Below, piece by piece: positions 26,341 to 32,635 of a DNA stretch of 64,000 nt (the stretch's first letter is position 1; every line of letters starts with the position of its first letter). Position numbers and translations under genes: made by a program. The notes below the pieces were generated by a model. That model had not been told where the DNA came from. It did not search any database and saw nothing but the letters and a program-made list of their open reading frames with translations. Source of the stretch: CAWDMN01 sp963803155 (lineage in GTDB: Bacteria; Acidobacteriota; Terriglobia; Versatilivoradales; Versatilivoraceae); NCBI GenBank assembly GCA_963803155.1, contig CAWDMN010000059.1, forward strand, positions 186,001 through 250,000, read 5' to 3'.

Positions 26341-26380
26341 GTGAACCTCAGTGAACCTCAGTGAACCTCAGTGAACCTCA
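26341..26380. repeat. Four perfect 10-bp tandem repeats (GTGAACCTCA)
   Basis: Four exact copies touch the 5' end of tRNA-Tyr. Each contains GTGAAC, the half-site of the dispersed palindromes, at one helical turn spacing. On the minus strand the unit is TGAGGTTCAC. Confidence 0.9.
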
Positions 26381-26771
26381 CGGAAAGATTTTACTTGTTT
26401 TTCAGCCTCAAAAAGGACTTAAGGTAATTAGAGGGGCTGAGTGCTCCGCACCTATTCCCACCTAAAAGAATTAAAATACAAATATATTTATTTCTGAGCG
26501 AATTACAAATGTGTAACCCACTTTACATGGAATTTACAGTTTTTCACGTAATCAAAAATGTAAACTTCCGGAAATGATACTTTATTTTAAAAATAATTGC
26601 GTTGAATCTAAACGACTTCCAACATTTTACAATCAGTCGTTTTTACCGATTTATTGATATCAAACAACTTAGTAACGTCTGATAATGTGTTTCCGGTACA
26701 TATGATAGAAAGACAAACACAGAATGGATCTATAATTGCTTAACATAATTTACGCCGGAGCAGAAAAAAAT
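26381..26771. other. AT-rich noncoding control region
   Basis: About 390 bp with no plausible gene. It contains an inverted repeat AAACGACT (26610-26617) / AGTCGTTT (26635-26642), several TTTACA/TGTAAA words (26523, 26532, 26557), and TGTGTAACCC at 26510, which recurs at 26845. The region separates divergent phage arms and may include a replication origin, but no initiator-specific repeat can be proved by eye. Confidence 0.5.
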
Positions 26772-26791
26772 ACATTTGTGGCAACAAATGT
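26772..26791. promoter_or_regulatory. Palindromic operator candidate
   Basis: A perfect 8-bp inverted repeat (ACATTTGT, four-base spacer GGCA, ACAAATGT) ends two bases before the -35 box of the promoter below. The position fits an activator or repressor site. The half ACAAATGT recurs at 26505. Confidence 0.6.
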
Positions 26792-26793
26792 GC

Positions 26794-26822
26794 TTGACAC
26801 AAGCTTACAATCATGAGATAAT
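26794..26822 (+). promoter_or_regulatory. Consensus sigma70 promoter
   Basis: TTGACA at 26794-26799, exactly 17 bp, then GATAAT at 26817-26822. Predicted start near 26829. This is the best promoter in the window and points into the structured leader and the early operon. Confidence 0.8.
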
Positions 26823-26828
26823 TTTGTT

Positions 26829-27020
26829 GACAGCACGAAGAATTTGTGTAACCCGCAGCAAACAAGCCCCGTTAGAACGGGAAACTTCTTCAAAAGAGGT
26901 CCGGGAATCCACCGGCCATCACAAAGCGCAGGACTGGTCTCGCCTTGGTTAAAACCAAGCACCCCAAACACAATTACAAGTAGGTTTTGAGGGATAAGAG
27001 AACCCCTCTCACATTTTTTT
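26829..27020 (+). ncRNA. Candidate structured small RNA or attenuated leader
   Basis: Between the promoter and a terminator-like hairpin are four further hairpins. They are CCCGTT-AG-AACGGG (26868-26881), CTTCTT-CAA-AAGAGG (26885-26899), CCGG-N7-CCGG (26901-26915) and CTTGGTT-AA-AACCAAG (26944-26959). No ribosome site or convincing reading frame lies inside. The length is about 190 nt. It may be a stand-alone regulatory RNA or the attenuated leader of the early genes. No known RNA family is recognised. Confidence 0.55.
26989..27020 (+). terminator. Probable terminator ending the structured RNA
   Basis: Stem GAGGG (26989-26993) pairs with CCCTC (27004-27008), followed by seven Ts at 27014-27020. 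The stem is short and the T-run starts five bases after it, so termination is probably partial. Confidence 0.5.
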
Positions 27021-27158
27021 CCCTCGCCAAATACCTTTATAGGTAGCTAGGCAGGGGGACCCAATTTCGGGATGGTCCACAGGACTTTACCCCCTGGAAA
27101 TAGCTCTTGTGATAAACACCCGGAAAATCCAAAATCACAACTTTTATTTTGGGAGACT
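27021..27158 (+). other. Leader of the early operon
   Basis: Noncoding stretch with small hairpins, such as ACC-TTTATA-GGT near 27042. The frame of the next gene is open through part of it, but without a good ribosome site. Confidence 0.35.
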
Positions 27159-27620
27159 ATGCTTTTATCCGACCCCCGACTCCAGACAATGTTGCCCACC
27201 TTAAATCGTCGCTATGGGTATGACCGTGTCCAACAGGCCTTGTTAAGGGTATGGCGATCCAAAGGAGACCTTGATGTAAACCTAACCTACTTGACCAAAG
27301 CTTGCATATATCGCAAGCCCAGGTTAACCGCAGATCCACTCGACAAGCCCCGAGCCAAGGAGAAGCTTGACGACAATGGTATCCCGTCCAACCCCATCGA
27401 CGATCAGGCCAGCCGGAGTCCTTCGCCTGAGACATCCGCTCTCATTGCCGAGCTGAGGTCAAGGGTCAACTCTACAGACTGGCAATTATTAAGTGACCAC
27501 GCAGTTCATGGGATCAACTACGCCGAACTAGCGCGGGAGCGTGGGCAGACCGCGGAAGCAATCCGGAAACGGATTCGCAACATCAAACAAAAATTGAATG
27601 GAAAGAGAGGTGTTAAATGA
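27159..27620 (+). CDS. Sigma-factor region 4-like regulator
   Basis: 153 residues from ATG 27159, chosen because GGGAG lies four bases upstream; the frame is open from 27072. The C-terminal 60 residues (ELRSRVNSTDWQLLSDHAV, then INYAELARERGQTAEAIRKR) have the helix-turn-helix of sigma region 4. The N-terminal part (LNRRYGYDRVQQALLRVWR) is weakly like region 2. As the first early gene it could redirect RNA polymerase to later phage genes. Alternative: a simple HTH repressor or activator. Confidence 0.65.
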   Translation: MLLSDPRLQTMLPTLNRRYGYDRVQQALLRVWRSKGDLDVNLTYLTKACIYRKPRLTADPLDKPRAKEKLDDNGIPSNPIDDQASRSPSPETSALIAELRSRVNSTDWQLLSDHAVHGINYAELARERGQTAEAIRKRIRNIKQKLNGKRGVK

Positions 27621-27997
27621 CTGATGAGCAAAGAATTGCATGGCGCAAGCAAATTTTCAGCCGCGCCGATCCCCCAACCTACGAGCCACCCACGCTTGAG
27701 GGTGATCCTGTTTTGTCACCGGCTGAGATCCGGGCAATCAGAATGGAGGCCCTAGGTTCGATTGTGCTGAAAGATGTACCGCATCTTGTGGCCGATTCTG
27801 GAGGCTTGATTTTCGCCTCCAAGGGCGAAGCGACGGATTATGCCCTGAGCGTGGCTTGCCTCTGGATTGATCCGGAGACGGAGCCGCAAGTCATACCCTG
27901 TGCAGGCAAGGTAAATGCTCGATTCGTCCATGGCCAGCTGGAAATCCTCGATCCGGCAGCAATAGTTGTTCGGAAAGTGAACAAGAAAGTAGCTTAA
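27617..27997 (+). CDS. Early phage protein of unknown function
   Basis: 126 residues, overlapping the regulator by 4 bp (ATGA). It is acidic in the first half, with a beta-rich centre (SGGLIFASKGEATDYALSVA). The last codons (KVNKKVA) lie on a dispersed palindrome. No motif is recognised. Confidence 0.55.
   Translation: MTDEQRIAWRKQIFSRADPPTYEPPTLEGDPVLSPAEIRAIRMEALGSIVLKDVPHLVADSGGLIFASKGEATDYALSVACLWIDPETEPQVIPCAGKVNARFVHGQLEILDPAAIVVRKVNKKVA
27966..27984. promoter_or_regulatory. Dispersed palindrome (TTGTTCGGAAAGTGAACAA)
   Basis: Arms TTGTTCG/TGAACAA (one G:T wobble) around GAAAG at the 3' end of an early gene, just before the RRXRR-like gene. Orientation is opposite to the late-arm copies. 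Confidence 0.5.
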
Positions 27998-28018
27998 ATT
28001 ACTGACAAAGGGGAATTT

Positions 28019-28219
28019 ATGTACAACCCAAAGATTGTTGATGCGCGTTACTGTGTCATCGTCATGGACTTGTCGGGAAGAGTGTTAAACCCTTGCCGAC
28101 ACTTCGCGGCAAAGAGATTGTTAGCTAGCGGACAAGCGGTCGAATTGATCCACTACCCACAAGTTATCCAACTTAAGCGGATAGTGCCAACCAAAGAGCA
28201 GGAGGCGAACCATGAGTAA
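28019..28219 (+). CDS. Stand-alone RRXRR/PLMP-like mini-protein
   Basis: 66 residues with GGGG upstream of ATG 28019. Residues 12-53 follow the RRXRR (PLMP) domain pattern. There is a strand VIVMDLSGRVLNP, where VLNP stands for the usual PLMP, then a helix AAKRLLASGQAV and an ending YPQVIQLKR. In IscB-type proteins this domain is N-terminal to nuclease domains and contacts the guide RNA. Here it is alone, with no HNH or RuvC after it; the next gene overlaps in another frame. Function is not known for the isolated form. It may bind nucleic acid or be a nuclease remnant. Confidence 0.62.
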   Translation: MYNPKIVDARYCVIVMDLSGRVLNPCRHFAAKRLLASGQAVELIHYPQVIQLKRIVPTKEQEANHE

Positions 28220-29012
28220 GCGGAAAAAGTATAAACTGCCTTACATGCCCTTTTTTATCGGCGATTGGTTTAAGTGTCCAGAAGTTAGAGCGCTGCCACT
28301 TGACACGCGGATGGTCTGGTTTGAAATGATGTGCATTATGTGGGAATGCGAAGAAAGGGGAATACTCACAATGAATCGTAAACCGATACCCCCGGATAAC
28401 CTCTCTCGAATTTTGGGAATCACTCCCCAACATTTGTCTGCACATTTGCAAATTTTATGGGAATTTAATCTCTATTCTACACGCGATTTTGACGGCGCAA
28501 TTTACTGCCGCAGGATCGTGGAAGAAGAGATTGAGCGCCGTAAACATCAGAAAGCAGGGAAGAAAGGAGGTAATCCGGTACTTATCCGCAAGGTTAACCA
28601 GGAGGATAAGACAAGCAGTTATCCTCGCTCTGATTCTGATTCTGAATATAATATATTAGAAAAAGAAGAGAGTGTGAGAGAGGAAAAGGATTCCCAAAAC
28701 CCGTTTGATTTCCTCGAATCGAAATCAGAAAACACGGGCAATTTAAAAAGTGATTCATCCCCGAATTCTTGCCCGCCCAAAAAAGCTAAGTCGAAACCGA
28801 AAAGTGACAAACATCGGTTCGAGGATTCCCCATATTTCGACCCGGACAAATTAAAAACGGCGTTAGGTGATTGGTCGTCTGAGGAAGTCGAACATTGGTG
28901 GGATATCCTATCAAGCGCCTCTGAGTCTAATTCCGATTTGAAATATAGTAATTGGGCAGCCGTCGCACGATCATGGAAACTTAGGGACGAGCGTAAGGGG
29001 GTGCGCCGATGA
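28212..29012 (+). CDS. Phage replication initiation protein (winged-helix type)
   Basis: 266 residues. The N-terminal domain (YMPFFIGDWFKCPEVRALPLD, then WECEERGILT and NLSRILGITPQHL) has the shape of phage replication/DnaD-like winged helices. A Ser/Asp/Lys-rich linker (about 120-200) joins it to a C-terminal helical domain (EEVEHWWDILSSA). This is the usual O-protein layout: origin binding, flexible tether, helicase-loader contact. It overlaps the following ATPase gene by 4 bp. Neither a polymerase nor a primase is visible, so host replication enzymes would be used. Confidence 0.6.
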   Translation: MSKRKKYKLPYMPFFIGDWFKCPEVRALPLDTRMVWFEMMCIMWECEERGILTMNRKPIPPDNLSRILGITPQHLSAHLQILWEFNLYSTRDFDGAIYCRRIVEEEIERRKHQKAGKKGGNPVLIRKVNQEDKTSSYPRSDSDSEYNILEKEESVREEKDSQNPFDFLESKSENTGNLKSDSSPNSCPPKKAKSKPKSDKHRFEDSPYFDPDKLKTALGDWSSEEVEHWWDILSSASESNSDLKYSNWAAVARSWKLRDERKGVRR

Positions 29013-30082
29013 TTGACGGAAAAGTAAAGGGACTATATAGCGCGCCCGAATTGCTGAGAACGGATTTCCCGCCATCCCATACCATCATCCATGGGTTGCT
29101 TAAACAACGAGAGACAGTGTTACTCGTAGGTAAGGCGAAGATGGGGAAAAGCCGGATGTTATACCAGCTCTGCACCGAGTTGGGCAATGGTGGTTCGTTT
29201 TTTGGGTATGACATACCTCGCCCGGTCAAGGTGTTGTACATCTCAATTGAGGACGGAGACGACGGCGCGAAGTTTCGGCTCAGGGAAATTGGCGGCAGCC
29301 GCGCGGATAATCCGAACATATCGCTTTACTCCCCCCCGATCATAGCGGACAACGAAGCCTGCTTGACCGGTCCCGGAGTAAAGTTTATCGAAAGCCTGCT
29401 CCGCGAGAAAGAACCAGACGTTTTGATTGTCGATCCTCTTCGTCTTTTTGCTGGACCTAATTTCGACGAAAAGAAGACTGTGGACGTGTTGCGAATGTAC
29501 AGTCAGGTTTCTGCTTTCAAAAAAATCCGGCCCAATCTCGCTACTATCATCGTGCACCACTCCCGCAAAACCGGGGCGGATTTTAAGTCCGGCCCCAGCT
29601 TACGCAATGACGCGGATACGTGGATCCAGAGCGCCAGCGGTTCCTATTCCCTAATTTGTCACGTAGAGACAGCTTGGGGATTCGATAGGGAACCGAGCGA
29701 AGGCGGCGGTGTTGTCGTGTTTAATGGAGTCGCTAGAAATTGGCGGGTTCCGTGCTTTTTGCTTAAAGACGACGGGTTGGCTTATCGGCGAGTTATGGGC
29801 GAAGAACTGGCGAGATCGTTGATGAACTTCCAAGAGCAAACGGCGTGGGATTTAGCAAAAGCCGCACACTCATTCACGCTGCACGACCTCTCAACCTCTG
29901 TACAGACCGCGTTGGCAATAACAAAATCACAGTCGATGAAAGTTGCCACCAGGATGATTAAAGCTGCGAGAGACTCGGGCGTACTTATTTTCGATGGGAA
30001 TCTTTATTTCGTCGCGCCCGCCGCCGAACTCCCCGAGAAGCTTGAGAAAAAACTAAACAACCAGTATCAAATCCAATTTTAA
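29009..30082 (+). CDS. RecA-fold AAA ATPase, RepA/helicase-like
   Basis: 357 residues. Walker A is GKAKMGKS near residue 46. Walker B is DVLIVDPLRLF near 142, and IIVHHSRK near 192 is the sensor strand. These match the AAA_25/RepA family of phage and plasmid replication ATPases. A C-terminal winged-helix-like part (SFTLHDLSTSVQTALAITKS) follows. It is probably the replicative helicase or its loader, working with the initiator encoded just before. Confidence 0.8.
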   Translation: MIDGKVKGLYSAPELLRTDFPPSHTIIHGLLKQRETVLLVGKAKMGKSRMLYQLCTELGNGGSFFGYDIPRPVKVLYISIEDGDDGAKFRLREIGGSRADNPNISLYSPPIIADNEACLTGPGVKFIESLLREKEPDVLIVDPLRLFAGPNFDEKKTVDVLRMYSQVSAFKKIRPNLATIIVHHSRKTGADFKSGPSLRNDADTWIQSASGSYSLICHVETAWGFDREPSEGGGVVVFNGVARNWRVPCFLLKDDGLAYRRVMGEELARSLMNFQEQTAWDLAKAAHSFTLHDLSTSVQTALAITKSQSMKVATRMIKAARDSGVLIFDGNLYFVAPAAELPEKLEKKLNNQYQIQF

Positions 30083-30095
30083 AGGAGCTATATCG

Positions 30096-30332
30096 ATGAA
30101 CAAGTTTGAAAGAGAGTTTTTATCTAACGAGCTATTTAGCCGACTAGACCAAATTGCAGTTGAACTTGAAAATATAGGCGGGGAATCCGACCTTTATCGC
30201 GGCGGCACCGCGACTCATTATTTATGCAGACAAATCCATTTAGCGTCTGAAAGAATTTCCGAAGGACTTTTGGAAATTGCCACAGCAATACGAGCCACTT
30301 CTGCAACAAAAGGAGAAAATGATGAAAGCTAA
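30096..30332 (+). CDS. Small helical early protein of unknown function
   Basis: 78 residues with AAGGAG nine bases before ATG 30096. Predicted helical, acidic, no cysteine motif. Its last codons overlap the start of the next gene. Confidence 0.55.
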   Translation: MNKFEREFLSNELFSRLDQIAVELENIGGESDLYRGGTATHYLCRQIHLASERISEGLLEIATAIRATSATKGENDES

Positions 30333-30609
30333 TCTAACCCTACAGGAGTTTTTATCTCGATATCGCCCCCCTAAAGGCCCTCGACTAAACCGCGAGTACC
30401 GCCGCTGGCTGTTGGCAGAACTCGAAGTGCAAATTAAATTTTGGAACTCACGTTGCGCACGGGCTGAGTGTTGGGAAAAAGTGAAGGAGTATGCCGACGA
30501 GCAGATTATAATTTTACGTTCGCCCAAAGCGGCTGCGCACGTTGAGAAGCAGCGCAAACTAACCGCAGACGTGGGTAAGTACTTCTCGCGTATTTTGTCC
30601 GGAAAGTGA
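30322..30609 (+). CDS. Small basic early protein of unknown function
   Basis: 95 residues from ATG 30322, with AGGAG about six bases upstream; the ATG three bases earlier is too close to it. It is rich in Arg, Trp and Leu (LNREYRRWLLAELEVQIKFW). The stop codon lies inside a dispersed palindrome, and the next gene starts at GTG 30606 in the same site. No family recognised. Confidence 0.5.
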   Translation: MKANLTLQEFLSRYRPPKGPRLNREYRRWLLAELEVQIKFWNSRCARAECWEKVKEYADEQIIILRSPKAAAHVEKQRKLTADVGKYFSRILSGK

Positions 30610-30613
30610 ACAG
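30595..30613. promoter_or_regulatory. Dispersed palindrome on a stop/start junction
   Basis: TTGTCCGGAAAGTGAACAG spans the stop of one early gene (TGA) and the GTG start of the next. It is similar to the copies at 1365 and 27966; several stem positions are wobbles. Confidence 0.45.
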
Positions 30614-30947
30614 GCGGAACCTTAATGATCTTGACCGCGTTGGATTACTTGAAATCAAGGGACGGGTGCTGAAGGAGCAGGCAAAAGAGCGAATGCAGAA
30701 GGGCGGGGGAGATAAGAGACCGGGTATGGTGAAATCACCAGACCCGCTCCCGGCTACTAAACCCCCTGTTCGTGAACAACTTGCGCAAGAAGCCGGAATG
30801 GGGGGTCAGCGCTACTCTGAGCTAGCCAAAATCGGCACACTTGGAGCCCCAGAACTGAAGGAGGCAGTTCGAAAAAAGGAGATCTCAGCCCACGCCGGAG
30901 CGAAGATTGCCCAGCTTCCGGAAAGTGAACAAATCAAACCAAATTAA
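30606..30947 (+). CDS. ParB/KorB-type HTH protein lacking the nuclease domain
   Basis: 113 residues from GTG 30606. Residues 15-35 (GRVLKEQAKERMQKGGGDKR) and the HTH VREQLAQEAGMGGQRYSELAKI, then APELKEAVRKKEISAHAGAK, are the arrangement found after the ParB N-terminal domain in plasmid and phage ParB-like proteins. The N-terminal CTPase/nuclease part is missing. It should bind DNA. A role as reader of the dispersed GTTC-N7-GAAC sites is attractive but unproved. Two site-like words (30767-30778 and 30918-30930) lie within its gene. Confidence 0.6.
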   Translation: MNRRNLNDLDRVGLLEIKGRVLKEQAKERMQKGGGDKRPGMVKSPDPLPATKPPVREQLAQEAGMGGQRYSELAKIGTLGAPELKEAVRKKEISAHAGAKIAQLPESEQIKPN

Positions 30948-30960
30948 AGGAGATTTTTTT

Positions 30961-31233
30961 ATGATTTATTTCAATAGTCTTATTCTAGGGATACTTCTAG
31001 GTATGCTGGCTGTGTTCGTTTCAATTTTCACGGAAGCTGTCGTGAGGGACATTTATACCCGGCGCCGCCGAAAACAAGAGCAGCTGTCTCAGCTTGCCCG
31101 CGCCGAGCTGCGATGCTGGGATAAGGCCGACAAGGAGCACGCGCCCCAAATTCCAGACAATATCGGAACCATCAGTGAGTTTGAAGCTTGGATGAGCCGA
31201 CTTGATTGCGAGGGCGTTTTTCATAAAGTTTAA
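30961..31233 (+). CDS. Small single-pass membrane protein
   Basis: 90 residues from ATG 30961, AAGGAG nine bases upstream; the earlier frame start is ignored. One N-terminal membrane helix (SLILGILLGMLAVFVSIFTE) is followed by an Arg-rich cytoplasmic part. Function unknown; possibly a superinfection or membrane-targeting factor. Confidence 0.6.
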   Translation: MIYFNSLILGILLGMLAVFVSIFTEAVVRDIYTRRRRKQEQLSQLARAELRCWDKADKEHAPQIPDNIGTISEFEAWMSRLDCEGVFHKV

Positions 31234-31258
31234 TTTCGTCGTGCCGATAAGGGATAAT

Positions 31259-31477
31259 ATGCCGAATGACTTTTCAGATTTAAATCGAGACGTAGACGAC
31301 GAACATTTTAGCCTGGCTGAACTATCCGAAAAATGGAAACTCAGCCGGAAGGTACTGACTCGGCTTTTTGAGTCAGAGCCGGGAGTGGTCACAATCCGTG
31401 GTCAGTTTCGACAAACTCTAAGGATTCCGGCGCCGGTCGCGGAAAGAGTTTATCGGCGATTGGAAATCAAGAATTGA
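31259..31477 (+). CDS. Excisionase-like DNA-binding protein
   Basis: 72 residues from ATG 31259 with AAGGGA five bases upstream. FSLAELSEKWKLSRKVLTRLFESEPG is a MerR/excisionase-type winged helix with the usual acceptor after it (QFRQTLRIPAPVAERVYRR). The gene converges with the integrase, with an 11-bp overlap of stops. It would direct excision or act as a regulator. Confidence 0.6.
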   Translation: MPNDFSDLNRDVDDEHFSLAELSEKWKLSRKVLTRLFESEPGVVTIRGQFRQTLRIPAPVAERVYRRLEIKN

Positions 31478-32522
31478 ACGTCGCCCGTATCCTGGATTCC
31501 AGACGTTCGGACCTCTCCGCAACCCAGGCGCTGTAGTGTTTTTCCACGATGAGTGCTGAATTCCCCAGCATGACGGCCACATCCTGAACACTAAACCCAG
31601 CTTCAAGCCAGCGAACAGCGGCAGTATCTCGAAACCTCTGGAATCCGCCGTTGACAATAGCCGCATCCGTGTAAAAACGGTTCATCATTCGGCGGAGATT
31701 GTTAATCCGTTTAGTGAGCTTGATTTTTCCATTCCAAAACCACCGGCCATTTTCCAGAGGTAAGCCCCGCAAGGTTGAAATGATTTCCGTCGGTAAAGGG
31801 ATTCTCACATCCGCGCCGGTTTTCATGGTCCGCAATCTAAGAGAATCCCCTACCAGGGAAGCGGGTCCAAGCTGAACCGCGTCAGAGATCCGCAGCCCTG
31901 AATAGAGCAAAACCAATACCAATGCTTTAGCCAAGGGGTGATTCGCAACAACCGCCAAAAGTCTTTCAATTTGCCCTTGGTTGTAAGGTAGCTTAGGATT
32001 AAAATTGATCTTAGGGGTTCGCAAACCATCACAGGGGTTGTCATGACTCAACTTGTTTTTAAAGGCCCAGTTGAAGAATTGCCGGATCCGTTCCCACCTC
32101 TTGGCAACCGTGGCCGAGGCAAGTTTCCACTCGGCCCTGTAGGCCAGAAGGTCCGCCGGGCGGACTTCCGAGAATCTTTTTCCCCCAAAGACAATGGACA
32201 ACCCCTTAAACCCCTTGGAAGAACCGTTAAACGTTATATTAGCCGTGCGAAGAGTCTCTGGTGCCAGGTTGCGGCCTTTGTTGTCCTGCAAGTAAAGCTC
32301 AATGGCTTGGCTAATCGTGTATTCCCCCAAGCGTTGGGCAAAGCCCTCTGTCTCCATTTTACGGACAAGCAAAACAGCATCATCCCACTTCCGAACCTTG
32401 AGACTCTTGCGGATAAATTTCCAATTCAACCGGCCCTCGCAATAAAGGGGACACCCGCACCGGCGATAAGTTTCGCTTTTATGAGGGCACTTTGTGGTAT
32501 GTCTACGAAATATTCTCAACAT
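31467..32522 (-). CDS. Tyrosine integrase
   Basis: 351 residues. Four cysteines in the first 30 (CPHK...CGCPLYC) may bind zinc. A SAM-like core-binding domain follows at about 60-150. The catalytic domain has R in SGLRISDA, QRFRDT in place of the usual HxLRHT, LGN in place of LGH, and the nucleophile Y in EKHYSAW. The protein is full length, so integration is plausible, but two conserved histidines are changed. The C-terminus is the window side and the N-terminus faces host DNA. Confidence 0.85.
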   Translation of the reverse strand: MLRIFRRHTTKCPHKSETYRRCGCPLYCEGRLNWKFIRKSLKVRKWDDAVLLVRKMETEGFAQRLGEYTISQAIELYLQDNKGRNLAPETLRTANITFNGSSKGFKGLSIVFGGKRFSEVRPADLLAYRAEWKLASATVAKRWERIRQFFNWAFKNKLSHDNPCDGLRTPKINFNPKLPYNQGQIERLLAVVANHPLAKALVLVLLYSGLRISDAVQLGPASLVGDSLRLRTMKTGADVRIPLPTEIISTLRGLPLENGRWFWNGKIKLTKRINNLRRMMNRFYTDAAIVNGGFQRFRDTAAVRWLEAGFSVQDVAVMLGNSALIVEKHYSAWVAERSERLESRIRATFNS

Positions 32523-32635
32523 GCCCGCATCTTACGGCGCGAGGTGTGTTCTCGTCAAGATTTTTCGGCGAAACCCCCAATTAACCATCACTACCCAAGC
32601 CGACGGCTGTAATTAACTGATAATAAAGGGTAATT
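32523..32635. other. Prophage-host junction, attachment site probably here
   Basis: 113 bp between the integrase start and the host gene ATG. The attachment core should lie here because the next gene is host type, but the other att site is outside the window and no core can be defined. AAAGGG six bases before ATG 32636 is the host ribosome site. Confidence 0.5.

Noticed and set aside
26381..26771. Replication origin with iterons
   Set aside because: TTTACA-type words are present but irregular; I could not define a repeat unit, so only an AT-rich control region is reported.
26750..26971. 73-residue minus-strand frame in the control region
   Set aside because: No ribosome site, poor composition, and it lies opposite the promoter and structured RNA.
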